Shown: positions 8,626-16,720 of the stretch, in pieces | Position numbering within the stretch: position 1 is the first letter of the stretch | Layout of the letters: the number at the start of each line of letters is the position of its first letter | Assembly: GCA_963837445.1 (NCBI GenBank) | Contig: CAWINK010000002.1 | Coordinates: 592,179-656,178 of the forward strand | DNA length: 64,000 bases | Reading direction: 5' to 3' | Source: JACVRW01 sp963837445 | Lineage (GTDB): Bacteria; Actinomycetota; Thermoleophilia; Solirubrobacterales; Thermoleophilaceae | Notes under the pieces: generated by a model | What the model was told of the DNA's origin: nothing | What the model saw: the letters and a program-made list of their open reading frames with translations, nothing else | The model's database searches: none | Position numbers and translations under genes: made by a program

Positions 8626-9234
8626 CTAGCTGCCGGCCGCGCGCGCGGCCTGGGCTCTGGCCTGTCTGCGTCTGCCCAGCAGTACCAGCACTCCGAGCGC
8701 GGCCACCACCAGCAGGAAGCCGAAGAAGATCGAGCTGCCCATGCCGATGCCGCCGATCGCGAGCCCGATCAGCTGGACGATCCCGGTGCCGACCGCCAGC
8801 AGGGCGATCACGAGCGCGAGGATCAGCAGGATGCCGCGGATCCGCGCGAACGTTCCAGCGCTCGCCGGCGGCATCAGCAGACCCATCAGCCGCAACATGA
8901 ACATCTGGCGGCCCGAGGGCGCCTGCTGGCCGAGCTTCTCCATGGCGTCGCGCAGCTCGTCCGGACGGCGCTCGGCGAGCGCCAGCGACGCCTTCATCAT
9001 CTGGCGGAGCGCGGGACGCTCCTGCGGGTGGCAGCCCGCCAGCGCCTCGTTGAAGTAGGCCCGGGCAGTCTTGGCGTCGTAGCGCTCCGCCGCGCGTGCG
9101 CCGAGGATCGCCTTGGCGGCGACCTTGTGCTTCGACTCGCCCTGAAGCTGCTCGTCCGTGCGCGACTCGAGCTGCGGGATGGCCGCGAGCGCGCCCACCT
9201 GCATCTGCATCTTGATCTGCTTCTGCTTCGCCAC
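8626..9234 (-). CDS. Membrane protein with C-terminal transmembrane pair, unknown function
   Basis: About 202 residues from the GTG at 9234; a longer open frame exists, but its upstream part is Arg/Pro-rich and unconvincing. The N-terminal half is a soluble helical region (Lys/Gln/Met-rich start, then repeats such as YFNEALAGCHPQERPALRQMM that look TPR-like). The C-terminal third has two strong hydrophobic segments (GILLILALVIALLAVG and GFLLVVAALGVLVLL) ending in a positive RRRQAR tail. I do not recognise the family. Convergent with the thioredoxin-TPR gene, one base apart. Confidence 0.6.
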   Translation of the reverse strand: MAKQKQIKMQMQVGALAAIPQLESRTDEQLQGESKHKVAAKAILGARAAERYDAKTARAYFNEALAGCHPQERPALRQMMKASLALAERRPDELRDAMEKLGQQAPSGRQMFMLRLMGLLMPPASAGTFARIRGILLILALVIALLAVGTGIVQLIGLAIGGIGMGSSIFFGFLLVVAALGVLVLLGRRRQARAQAARAAGS

Positions 9235-9290
9235 GGGCCGAAGTCTCGCAGACGGTTTGCGGGGAGCAACCCGGGGGGTACCGGGTCGAC

Positions 9291-9533
9291 ATGACCATCG
9301 CAATCATCGTCGTCGTCTGCGTGATCCTGCTCGTCCTGGGCTTCCTCGTGCCGCGGCTGTCGGGTGGCCCGCAGCGCGGGGTGGACCGCACCCTGGGCGT
9401 CGGGCAGCGCGCCGGCGGCAAGGCCCCCGGCCCAATCGGCCGCTTCCTCTCGAAGTCCTTCGGGAGCTCGCGGAAGGCCACGAACAAGAGCGCCTCGACG
9501 GGCCGCCGCGCGCGCGGCAAGCTGCCGCTCTAG
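9291..9533 (+). CDS. Small single-pass membrane protein, unknown
   Basis: 80 residues. One N-terminal transmembrane segment (IAIIVVVCVILLVLGFLVP) followed by a strongly basic Gly/Ser/Lys-rich tail (GQRAGGKAPGPIGRFLSK, GRRARGKLPL) that should face the cytoplasm. ATG start. Composition and clean hydrophobic pattern support a real gene despite the size. No function is recognisable. It starts 56 bases from the divergent membrane protein at 9234. Confidence 0.6.
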   Translation: MTIAIIVVVCVILLVLGFLVPRLSGGPQRGVDRTLGVGQRAGGKAPGPIGRFLSKSFGSSRKATNKSASTGRRARGKLPL

Positions 9534-9540
9534 GCGACCT

Positions 9541-10188
9541 TCAGCGGCTGTCCGGGGCGGGCTCGTCGGTGTCTTCGGCGCCGCCGGGCAGCACGTCGAG
9601 CTCGACCTCGCTGGTGGGCGGGCCGTCCTCCTCGGTCTCGTCCGGCTCCGCCATGGGGTCTGGCTCCGCCACGGTCTCGGCGTCGGCCTCGGGCTCCATG
9701 AGCATCGCCGGTTGCGTAACGCGCTCGCTCGCGTCCTCCGCCGTGGCGAGCACCTCCTCCGCGAGCTGGCGGATGTCCTGGAGCAGCCGCTGGCGCTCCT
9801 CCCACAGGATGCGCGTGTCCACCACCAGCTGCTCCGAGTAGGAGTCGGCTTGCTGGCGCAGCATGTCCGCCTCGCGCTCGGCGCGCTGGATGCGACCCTC
9901 GGCCTGCGCGCGCGACCGGGCCGCGATCTCGTCGGCGGTCTCGTGCGCCCGCTGGAGGATCCCGGCGGTCTCCTCGCCGATCTCGTCGAGCGCGCGTTGC
10001 ACCACCGTCTCGCGTGTCTGGCGGCCCTCGAGCTCCGAGACGAGCTCGAGCACCTCCTGCACGAACGCGTCGACCGAGCTGCGGTCGTACCCGCGCACGG
10101 CCAGCGGGAAGTCGCGATTGGCGATCCGCTCGGTCGCGCTGCGGCGGAAGCGGTTGGCTTGGAACTCGGTCGTGTCGGAGTCGGCCAT
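9541..10188 (-). CDS. DivIVA-domain coiled-coil protein
   Basis: 215 residues. The N-terminal DivIVA domain is recognisable as FPLAVRGYDRSSVDAFVQEV at about residues 27-46, followed by a long coiled coil (heptads through ADSYSEQLVVDTRILWEERQ) and an acidic Pro/Glu-rich tail. In actinobacteria such proteins mark poles or the septum and direct growth; this one is shorter than Wag31 and could be a secondary member. ATG at 10188 lies well inside a longer frame, chosen because the DivIVA domain begins right after it. Confidence 0.8.
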   Translation of the reverse strand: MADSDTTEFQANRFRRSATERIANRDFPLAVRGYDRSSVDAFVQEVLELVSELEGRQTRETVVQRALDEIGEETAGILQRAHETADEIAARSRAQAEGRIQRAEREADMLRQQADSYSEQLVVDTRILWEERQRLLQDIRQLAEEVLATAEDASERVTQPAMLMEPEADAETVAEPDPMAEPDETEEDGPPTSEVELDVLPGGAEDTDEPAPDSR

Positions 10189-10217
10189 GTGAGAAGTATC
10201 CCCGCCAGGGCGGAGTA

Positions 10218-11660
10218 CTACCCGCCTCCCCTGACCTTTACGACCTGAGACATCTGCACCTGGTGGATCGAGCAGTAGAGCCGGTACTCGCCCGGGACCG
10301 TGAAGCGGTGGCTCTGAACCCGGTTGCGCACGGTGGGAGTGGCGAAGCCACGCGGGCCGCGTACCAGGGTGGCGTCGTGGATCACGGGGTCGCGGAAGCT
10401 CCAGCGAAGCGTGGCGCCGCGCGGGATCGACACGAGCGGAGGGTCGAAGGCGAAGTTCTTCACCACGACCCGGGCATCGCCGCCGGCCTGCGTGAAGACG
10501 CCGGGCGGCCGGTTGATCACCCTGGCCTTGCCGCGGCCACGCCACTTGGCGAGCATCAGCCGGACGCCCGGCGGGGCGTCACGGCCCTCGAAGCTGGGGC
10601 CGAGCACCTCCGCGTGCGCGGGCTGCGGCGCGCATTCGCGCGGGACCGAGCTGTCGGCCGCCAGGTACACGTGCGAGATTCCCATCACGCGCATGTGCGG
10701 CCTCGTGTTGTCGTAGACCGCGCTCACGCGCAGCTTCTCGCCGCGCCCGATCGCCCAGCCGTCGCTCCACTGGGTCCAGCTGATCGACTTCGGGTCGGGC
10801 TCGTGGAGCAGCGGGTGCACCCTGTAGATCGGGTCGCCGGGAACGGCGTAGGTGGGATCGCTGCGCGCGATCGTGCGGTTGCTGCAGGCCGGCTGGGTCA
10901 ACCTCAGCTCGTGCGAGCCGCCGTGGAGGTGGCCGCCCACGGCCACGATCCGGCCGGCCTTCGGCATCGCGAAGGCCTTGGACTTGGTGTGAGTGCTGCC
11001 CGGGCGCCCGCCGCCGGCCACCGTGTACTGCGGGTCCGACACGCATGGCACGACGCTCAGCCAGTAGGGCGTGACCGGCGTGAGCTTCGCGGGATCCACC
11101 GTCACGCGGTACTCCACATAGGCCTCGCGCCGCTGGTGGCGGTGGTTCATCGCCATCCAGATCATCTTCCAGTTGTCCGCGGGGGTGGTCGGGTATCCAT
11201 AACCACGCGGCAGTGTTAGCGGCCGCAATTCCTCGCTCGTGCCGTAGAAGCGCTCCCTGACCGCGTTATTCGGGCACGCGCCGTCCTTGCGGGTGTTATC
11301 GGGGCCGCCGTTCGTGAAGACGTTGTGGTGCAGCATCAGCTGCGCCTGCGGGATCTCGCCGCCGTTCGTGTCCACGATCCGGGCGTCCATGCCGACAATC
11401 GAGCCGGCCACCGGCGGGGGCTTGACGATGTCGTTGTGCCTGAAGGTCTGGTAGCCGCCGATGCTGAAGGGCCCGACGCGGAACACGTAGGTCTTGAGCG
11501 ACGGGTCCGCATGGTGCTCAGGCGGCGGCGAGGTGACCTCCTGAAGCGGAAGCTGAGCGGAAGCCGTGTCCGGCGAGCCACCCGGAACCACGAGCACCGC
11601 GACAACGACGGCAGTCACGACAACAGCCGCAAGGGCGGCGCACAGTGCCAAAAGACGCAC
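10218..11660 (-). CDS. Exported SURNod19-like protein with C-terminal cupredoxin domain
   Basis: 480 residues. N-terminal membrane or signal segment (ALCAALAAVVVTAVVVAVLVV), then a large beta-rich region with His motifs reminiscent of copper monooxygenase/SURNod19 proteins: MLHHNVFTN near residue 110 and GGHLHGGSHEL near 245. The last 100 residues form a plastocyanin-like domain (VVVKNFAFDPPLVSIPRGATL) with a type 1 copper set: His in VIHDAT and Cys, His and Met in YCSIHQVQM. Probably extracytoplasmic and copper-binding. Redox activity is inferred; substrate unknown. Transcribed away from the LAGLIDADG remnant. Confidence 0.78.
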   Translation of the reverse strand: MRLLALCAALAAVVVTAVVVAVLVVPGGSPDTASAQLPLQEVTSPPPEHHADPSLKTYVFRVGPFSIGGYQTFRHNDIVKPPPVAGSIVGMDARIVDTNGGEIPQAQLMLHHNVFTNGGPDNTRKDGACPNNAVRERFYGTSEELRPLTLPRGYGYPTTPADNWKMIWMAMNHRHQRREAYVEYRVTVDPAKLTPVTPYWLSVVPCVSDPQYTVAGGGRPGSTHTKSKAFAMPKAGRIVAVGGHLHGGSHELRLTQPACSNRTIARSDPTYAVPGDPIYRVHPLLHEPDPKSISWTQWSDGWAIGRGEKLRVSAVYDNTRPHMRVMGISHVYLAADSSVPRECAPQPAHAEVLGPSFEGRDAPPGVRLMLAKWRGRGKARVINRPPGVFTQAGGDARVVVKNFAFDPPLVSIPRGATLRWSFRDPVIHDATLVRGPRGFATPTVRNRVQSHRFTVPGEYRLYCSIHQVQMSQVVKVRGGG

Positions 11661-11769
11661 GGGGGACCAGTATGCCTATCGAGTCCGACCGCGACTCGTC
11701 CGTCGTAATCAACGCTCGATAACGTCTGTTAGGTCAAGCTACGTCTGAGCGGCCTGCGAACATGCGTTC

Positions 11770-12479
11770 GTGTGGTCTGAGGCGACTCAGCTGTCGGACA
11801 GGGCCTTCTTTGCCGGTTTCGTGGCTGGAGATGGCAGTTTCGTCATAAGGCGGAACAACGCTGGTGCGTCCTGGTGCTGTGGGCTACAGGTGAAGCTTCG
11901 GGCCGATGACACGCCGTTGCTGGCGGCATTTCGCGACTGGTGTGGCGAAAGGTGGCCGCGATTCTCGACGACAGCCCGCTTCTAGGCAAGAAAGCGCGGG
12001 AATTCCAGATCTGGCGCGAGGCCGTCGAGCTCTGGGCCACCCGCGGTGGCGCGGACCCAGAGCTCGATCGCTTAGCAACCGCGCTGAGGGCTATACGTCA
12101 CGAGTTCACGCCGGCTCCATGCGATGTTTCCATAACTGACGAGTACCTCGCCGCCTTTCTCGCTGGCTTCGCCTCAGCTGAGGCAAATTTCGGGGCGTCA
12201 GACAGGGGCTCCCCGTCATTCACGATCAATCTCCGAGCAGACGACGGGCCGCTTCTTCGCTTATTCCACGAGCGACTCGCCCTCGGCCATCTCAGGGACT
12301 ACCGCATCTTCCCCGGAGGGTTCAAAGAGGTACTCGCGGCGATGCGCGGCCGCTCAGTCCGCCAGCTGCGCGTCCAGTTCGATCGACTCCACGGCCGCCA
12401 GGGCCTGGGATACCGGGCAGCCTTTCTTCGCCGCCTCGGCGTGCTCTTGGAAGTGGTCGTTGTCGATTCCGGGCACTGA
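11770..12479 (+). pseudogene. LAGLIDADG-type homing endonuclease-like gene, frameshifted and degraded
   Basis: Two related half-domains are visible: FFAGFVAGDGSFVI at the N-terminus and, in another frame after 11940, YLAAFLAGFASAEANFG. Both are followed by the recurring LRADD-PLL segment seen in LAGLIDADG_3 proteins (LQVKLRADDTPLLAAF and FTINLRADDGPLLRLF). The reading frame is lost near 11945-11955, consistent with one missing base. The second motif has lost the acidic Asp-Gly pattern (GFASAEAN), and the last 126 bases run antisense through osmC, so the natural C-terminus is probably gone. No intron or intein host is seen; it lies between a cupredoxin gene and osmC as a free-standing remnant. 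Confidence 0.6.
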
Positions 12480-12785
12480 GGCGCGTGTGATCAGCTCGAT
12501 GCGCTTGATCGCGAAGCCCGCCTCGACCTTTTCGATGTGGACGCGGGCCTCGGTCTCCACGCTCTCGACCTCGTGGCCGCCCCTGCCGAGCTCCCCGGAG
12601 AGCGCCATCGAGAAGCAGCCCGCGTGGGCGGCCGCGATCAGCTCCTCGGGGTTCGTGCCGTCGCCCTCCTCGAAGCGGGACTGGAACGAGTACGGGCCCT
12701 CGTAGGCGCCGCTGGCCATCCGCATCGTGCCCTCGCCATCCTGGAGCGAGCCGTTCCAGCGGGCGTTTGCAGTTCGTGTCGGCAT
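12354..12785 (-). CDS. OsmC family peroxiredoxin
   Basis: 143 residues, cytosolic thiol peroxidase that reduces organic hydroperoxides. Both conserved cysteines are present: AAHAGCFSMAL near residue 57 and KKGCPVSQAL near residue 122. The Glu in TNPEELIAAAHAGC also matches the family. ATG at 12785 is preceded by a good GGGAGA ribosome-binding site 7 to 8 bases upstream, which decides against the longer frame from 12824. Its 3' end overlaps the LAGLIDADG remnant on the other strand. Confidence 0.92.
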   Translation of the reverse strand: MPTRTANARWNGSLQDGEGTMRMASGAYEGPYSFQSRFEEGDGTNPEELIAAAHAGCFSMALSGELGRGGHEVESVETEARVHIEKVEAGFAIKRIELITRASVPGIDNDHFQEHAEAAKKGCPVSQALAAVESIELDAQLAD

Positions 12786-12852
12786 GTTGGACTTCTCCCT
12801 TTGCGTTCGCTTAACGGGAAGCATCCCCGATGTTGGCGAGAATGCGTCCTCC

Positions 12853-13521
12853 GTGCCGACGCAGAAAAAGGAGCCGGAGCGCTACGAGCCCATGCCTGGG
12901 TTTCTCGACCTGCCGGGCTGGCTGTGGCGCAAGCTGCCGCAATGGGCCAAGGCCGCCCTTGTGCTCTCGTTGGTGGGCCTGATCGCCGTGGCCCTGATCA
13001 TCGGCCCGGACATCCGGGAAACGAAGAGCGAGCGCGAGGAGGCCGAGCAGCAGCAACGGGAACGTGCCCGGGGGGCGAACGAGGCCCGCCTGCGGCGCGA
13101 GCAGCGGCCGCGCTTCGTGAACGGCCCCGCCGCCACCTCCGGCGTGCCCGCACGCCGCAGGCTCGTGGATGCAGCGAGCGCGTCGGTGTTGGCGGACGCG
13201 CGCCGCCGTGTGGCCGCCAGGCGGCTGCGGGGGCCGATCCAGGGCGTGGACTGCGAGCCGTTCCCGCGGAACGTGGCCGGCATCGGCGCAGAGGACAGCA
13301 CGGAGCTTCGCTATGGCCGCTACCACTGCATCGCCGTGACCGCGAGGTTCGAGCAGACCGAGAACACCTCGGGCGGCCTTCTGGGCCACCCCTACCGCGT
13401 CCGCGTCGACTTCGACACCGGGCGCTACGCGTTCTGCAAGATCTCCGGACGCCCAGGCGAGGGTCAGCTCAAGCGTAATCAGGGCGTCACGGTGCCGGTC
13501 GTCTGCGGCGGCGGGCCTTGA
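12853..13521 (+). CDS. Single-pass membrane protein with extracytoplasmic domain, unknown
   Basis: About 222 residues from a GTG at 12853 (an ATG at 12892 is the alternative). A short N-terminal segment with GFLDLPGWLWRKLPQW, one transmembrane helix (AALVLSLVGLIAVALIIG), a charged Glu/Gln/Arg coiled stretch, then a globular domain of about 120 residues with cysteines in VDCEPFP, YHCIAV, FCKIS and VVCGG that could pair. I do not recognise the domain. Its stop overlaps the TTG start of pdxH, so the two are probably co-transcribed. Confidence 0.68.
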   Translation: MPTQKKEPERYEPMPGFLDLPGWLWRKLPQWAKAALVLSLVGLIAVALIIGPDIRETKSEREEAEQQQRERARGANEARLRREQRPRFVNGPAATSGVPARRRLVDAASASVLADARRRVAARRLRGPIQGVDCEPFPRNVAGIGAEDSTELRYGRYHCIAVTARFEQTENTSGGLLGHPYRVRVDFDTGRYAFCKISGRPGEGQLKRNQGVTVPVVCGGGP

Positions 13522-14096
13522 GCGAGGACCCGCTTGTCCTGTTCGCGCGCTGGTTCGAGGAGGCTCAGGAGCAGGGTGCGTTCGAGCCCCATGCCGTGGC
13601 CCTCGCCACCGCCACGCCCGACGGCGTCCCCTCGGCGCGCATGGTCCTGATGAAGGGCTTCGACGAGCGCGGGCTCACCTTCTTCACCAACTACGCCAGC
13701 CGCAAGGGCGCCGAGCTGGAGGCCAATCCCCAGGCCGCCCTGGTCTTCCATTGGCCGGAGCTCGGCCGTCAGGTGCGGGTGGAGGGATCCGTGACGCGCC
13801 TGGAGCGAGCCGAGACGGAGGCATACGCGCGCAGCCGCGAGCGCGCCAGCCAGCTGAGCGCGCTCGCCTCTCCCCAGAGCCGCCCGATCCCGGATCGCGC
13901 CTGGCTCGAGCGGCGCGTGGAGGAGCTCGACAGCGAGCACGCCGGCGCCGAGCTGCCCGTGGGCAACGACTGGGGCGGATACCGCCTCGAGCCGCGTGCC
14001 TGGGAGTTCTGGGAGCACCGGCCCAACCGGCTGCACGACCGCCTTCGGTACGAGCGCAGCCACGGCGCCTGGCGGGCCGAGCGGCTCGGACCCTAG
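13518..14096 (+). CDS. pdxH: Pyridoxamine 5'-phosphate oxidase
   Basis: FMN-dependent oxidase of vitamin B6 metabolism, converting PNP or PMP to PLP in the cytosol. 192 residues, slightly shorter than E. coli PdxH. Family motifs: SARMVLMKGFDERGLTFFTN (FMN phosphate contacts), YASRKGAELEANP, FHWPELGRQVRVEG, and the C-terminal NRLHDRLRYER that binds substrate. TTG start at 13518 overlapping the upstream TGA; no better start lies upstream. Ends convergently with the SRPBCC gene (4-base overlap). Confidence 0.93.
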   Translation: MSEDPLVLFARWFEEAQEQGAFEPHAVALATATPDGVPSARMVLMKGFDERGLTFFTNYASRKGAELEANPQAALVFHWPELGRQVRVEGSVTRLERAETEAYARSRERASQLSALASPQSRPIPDRAWLERRVEELDSEHAGAELPVGNDWGGYRLEPRAWEFWEHRPNRLHDRLRYERSHGAWRAERLGP

Positions 14097-14527
14097 AGCG
14101 CCGCCTCCAGCTCCACCATCGTCTTCAGCCGCGCGAGCTGCCGCGCGATCCCCCTCCGGATGCTGCGCCGCACGAGCGGTCCGCCGACGGCGAACACGAA
14201 GCGCGCCAGCGCGTCCTCCGGCCCCGTGACCACCGTCTGGCGCACGCGCGTGCCGCCCACGTCCGGGAACAGCTCGAGCGTCCCCTCGAAGCGAAACGGG
14301 CCGGACACCGACCGCACCACCTGCCGGCGCGGCGGCGTGCGCTCGACGATCTCGTACACCGCGGTGCCCGAATGCGGGCCGTACGCGTAGCTGCTGGTGA
14401 AGCGGTCGCCGTCCGCGGACACATCCGTCACGCCCTCCTGCCACTCGTGCCAGTGGCGAGGATCGGAGGCCCACTCCCAAACCGCCGCCGGAGGTCGGTC
14501 GACGACGATCTCGGAGGCGGCCCTCAC
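14093..14527 (-). CDS. SRPBCC (START-like) family protein
   Basis: 144 residues, a small hydrophobic-ligand-binding fold. The pattern ASEIVVDRPPAAVWEWASDPRHWHEW at the N-terminus, followed by alternating strands and a long C-terminal helix (RRGIARQLARLKTMVELE), is that of polyketide cyclase/dehydrase-like SRPBCC proteins. Ligand unknown. GTG start overlaps the stop of the upstream lipocalin-like gene (GTGA), implying a two-gene operon that may handle a lipid or isoprenoid ligand (inference). Confidence 0.8.
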   Translation of the reverse strand: MRAASEIVVDRPPAAVWEWASDPRHWHEWQEGVTDVSADGDRFTSSYAYGPHSGTAVYEIVERTPPRRQVVRSVSGPFRFEGTLELFPDVGGTRVRQTVVTGPEDALARFVFAVGGPLVRRSIRRGIARQLARLKTMVELEAAL

Positions 14528-15504
14528 CCGTCCGGGAAGGGCTGGATCGGGATGCCGTGGTCGTGCTCGCGCATCCCGAGCTCATACGCGGCGCCGCCGG
14601 GCACCACGAGCTCCGACGCGGCTCCCCCACCGCGGCTGACGCTCAGACGCATGTCCGCGATCGAGCAGTTCACGGTGTGGTGCTCCGAGCCATCCGGATC
14701 GGCGTAGACCCAGCCCACGAAGCGCTCGCTCGGCGCCGAGACGCTGCCGCGCACCTGCACGCCGCTCCCCGACAGCACGAAGGTGCAGTGCCCGGGCTCC
14801 TCGGTGACCTTCGCCCGGCGGAGGGCATAGCGGTCGCCCGCGATGCTGAGCGCGCCGTTCCCGACCCATGGCGTGGTCACGGGGCCGAGCCTCACCCGGC
14901 CGATCGCCGCGTCGAGCCAGTCGCCCTCCTCGGTCAGCCCGTGCAGCCAGATCCAGCGCTCCGCGTGCTGCGCGCCCCAGTTATGTCCCGCCATGCCGCG
15001 CCAGCCGTCCACCGGGACCTCTCGCCCCTCCACGGACAGCCGGCCGGAGAAGCGCGCGGCCGGCGCCGGTGAGAGCAGCTTGGTCCGCGGCAGCCGCGCG
15101 CGGTACATCCAGGCGCTCGGGAGGTGGAAGAGCGGCTCCTCGGCGCCCTCGAGCGCCAGCTCCCAGGCGAACCCGTCGCCGATCCGGCCGCTCGCGCCGT
15201 CCGCGCCCACACGGGCCTCCCCCACTCTCAGCCAGTCAGCGCCGCCGCTGGCCGGATCCGGCGCGGTGCGCTTCGCGGCGGTCGGCCCGCTCGGCTCGAA
15301 GAGCGTGAACCAGAGCGAGCCCTTCGGCGCCTCGCCGGGCCGCTTGTGCACCGTGTAGCGGATCCAGGCCCCGAGCGGCTCGGATGGATGGCAGAGCTTC
15401 AGGTAGAAGCTCTCGTAGTGGCCCGCTTTGGCCGGCACGGCCGGGAAGCGAGCCTCGGTGGGGTCCACGGAGGCCACGCGCGCAGCAGCGTAACCTGCCC
15501 GCAT
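14524..15504 (-). CDS. AttH/CrtC-like lipocalin-fold protein
   Basis: About 326 residues from the ATG at 15504; a GTG at 15477 is an alternative. Seen: an N-terminal GHYESFYLKLCHP segment, many beta strands, and the mid-protein motif GWRGMAGHNWGAQHAERW, typical of the CrtC/AttH (hydroxyneurosporene synthase-like) double-lipocalin fold. No signal peptide is evident. Function in such families ranges from hydration of carotenoids to unknown, so none is assigned. The proposed start overlaps head-to-head the start of the SDR gene at 15503, so one of the two starts may lie further in. Confidence 0.65.
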   Translation of the reverse strand: MRAGYAAARVASVDPTEARFPAVPAKAGHYESFYLKLCHPSEPLGAWIRYTVHKRPGEAPKGSLWFTLFEPSGPTAAKRTAPDPASGGADWLRVGEARVGADGASGRIGDGFAWELALEGAEEPLFHLPSAWMYRARLPRTKLLSPAPAARFSGRLSVEGREVPVDGWRGMAGHNWGAQHAERWIWLHGLTEEGDWLDAAIGRVRLGPVTTPWVGNGALSIAGDRYALRRAKVTEEPGHCTFVLSGSGVQVRGSVSAPSERFVGWVYADPDGSEHHTVNCSIADMRLSVSRGGGAASELVVPGGAAYELGMREHDHGIPIQPFPDG

Positions 15505-16195
15505 GGCAGACGACCCAGTCCTAGTGATCACCGGCGCCAGCACCGGCATCGGCGCCGCCACCGCCCACCGCGCAGTCGAGTTCGGCCACCGCGTCGTGCT
15601 CGGCGCCCGCTCGGAGGACAAGCTCCAGGCGCTCGCAGAGGAGCTCGGGGGCGGCGAGAAGGCGATCGCCGTCCGCTGCGACGTGGCGAGCTGGGACGAC
15701 CAGCAGGCGCTCGTCCAGGCGGCCCTCGAGCGCTTCGGCCGCATGGACGCCTACTTCGCGAACGCCGGCTTCGGCGCCGCGCGCGGCTTCCTCGAGGAGT
15801 CCGTGGAGCACTGGAAGTCGATGATCGACACGAACGTGCTCGGCTGCGCCCTCTCGATCCGCGCCGCGCTCGGCCATTTCAGGGAGCAGAACGCCGGGCA
15901 TTTCGTCATCACCAGCTCCGTCGCAGGCCGGCGCACGCTCCCCGGCTCGCTCTACTCGGCCACGAAGCACGCGGTCACGGCGATGGGCGAGGCGCTGCGC
16001 GCGGAGGTCGCGGACACCGCCATCAAGATGACCCTGATCGAGCCCGGCATGGTCGACACGCCGTTCTTCGACAACCGCCCGAGCGGCGCCCTGGAATCGG
16101 ACGACATCGCCCGCGCGGTCATGTTCGCGCTCACACAGCCGCCGCACGTGGATGTGAACGAGATTCTGATCCGACCCATCCACCAGCCCACGTAA
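15503..16195 (+). CDS. Short-chain dehydrogenase/reductase
   Basis: Classical SDR of 230 residues, cytosolic NAD(P)H-dependent oxidoreductase. Cofactor loop VITGASTGIGAAT (TGxxxGxG) at the N-terminus, the ANAGFG structural motif near residue 89, catalytic Ser in VITSSVAG and the YSATK active-site Tyr/Lys near 151. The RSEDK segment after the second strand favours NADP. The substrate cannot be inferred from context. Its 3' end overlaps the convergent membrane-protein gene. Confidence 0.92.
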   Translation: MADDPVLVITGASTGIGAATAHRAVEFGHRVVLGARSEDKLQALAEELGGGEKAIAVRCDVASWDDQQALVQAALERFGRMDAYFANAGFGAARGFLEESVEHWKSMIDTNVLGCALSIRAALGHFREQNAGHFVITSSVAGRRTLPGSLYSATKHAVTAMGEALRAEVADTAIKMTLIEPGMVDTPFFDNRPSGALESDDIARAVMFALTQPPHVDVNEILIRPIHQPT

Positions 16196-16667
16196 CCTCA
16201 CTCGCCGGGGCGGCGGAGCGCCCGCTCCTGCCGTCGATAGGCGAGGTCGAGAAGAAGAAGAACCAGATCTCGAACGCAAGGGCCGCGACCACCACCATCA
16301 CGACCAGGATCCGTTCGGGCGTCGTAATCGTGGGCTTGGTGCCTGCGTACTGGGGCCGCTCGCCGCGCATGCTCCGCAGCCACGGTGTGTGTTGTCGCAC
16401 GGTCGGGCCCTGCCCGGTCGTTTCCTCGTAGGCGCGGCTCAGGCGACCGAGCACCCAGACGAGGGTGAGGCTGATGAGTGCCAGGACGACGACGACAACG
16501 AAGACCGCTGTCATCGTCGGTGGGCCGCTGCCCTGCGCGCGCGAGCCGACCCAAAGCGCGACCAGGGGGCCGCCGGTCCACACATTGATGCTCAGGAGGG
16601 TGATCGCAGCGAGGAGCGAGACCCGTTTGAGCAGCGACGACCGAGCGCGCTGTGAATCCCCGCCCAC
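16131..16667 (-). CDS. Three-helix membrane protein, unknown
   Basis: About 178 residues from a GTG at 16667; the start is uncertain because no strong ribosome-binding site is visible. Three hydrophobic segments: VSLLAAITLLSINVW, AVFVVVVVLALISLTLVWVLG, and ILVVMVVVAALAFEIWFFFF. The cytoplasmic loop between helices 2 and 3 contains an ETTGQGPTVRQHTPWLRS stretch. The last 65 bases overlap the end of the SDR gene on the opposite strand, and the tail in that overlap is low quality. Divergent from dinB. Confidence 0.55.
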   Translation of the reverse strand: MGGDSQRARSSLLKRVSLLAAITLLSINVWTGGPLVALWVGSRAQGSGPPTMTAVFVVVVVLALISLTLVWVLGRLSRAYEETTGQGPTVRQHTPWLRSMRGERPQYAGTKPTITTPERILVVMVVVAALAFEIWFFFFSTSPIDGRSGRSAAPASEVTWAGGWVGSESRSHPRAAAV

Positions 16668-16720
16668 ACGGGCATCTTGACGGAAGTGCGGTCTGGTGCG
16701 GGCCGTAAGCTCGCCGTGTT

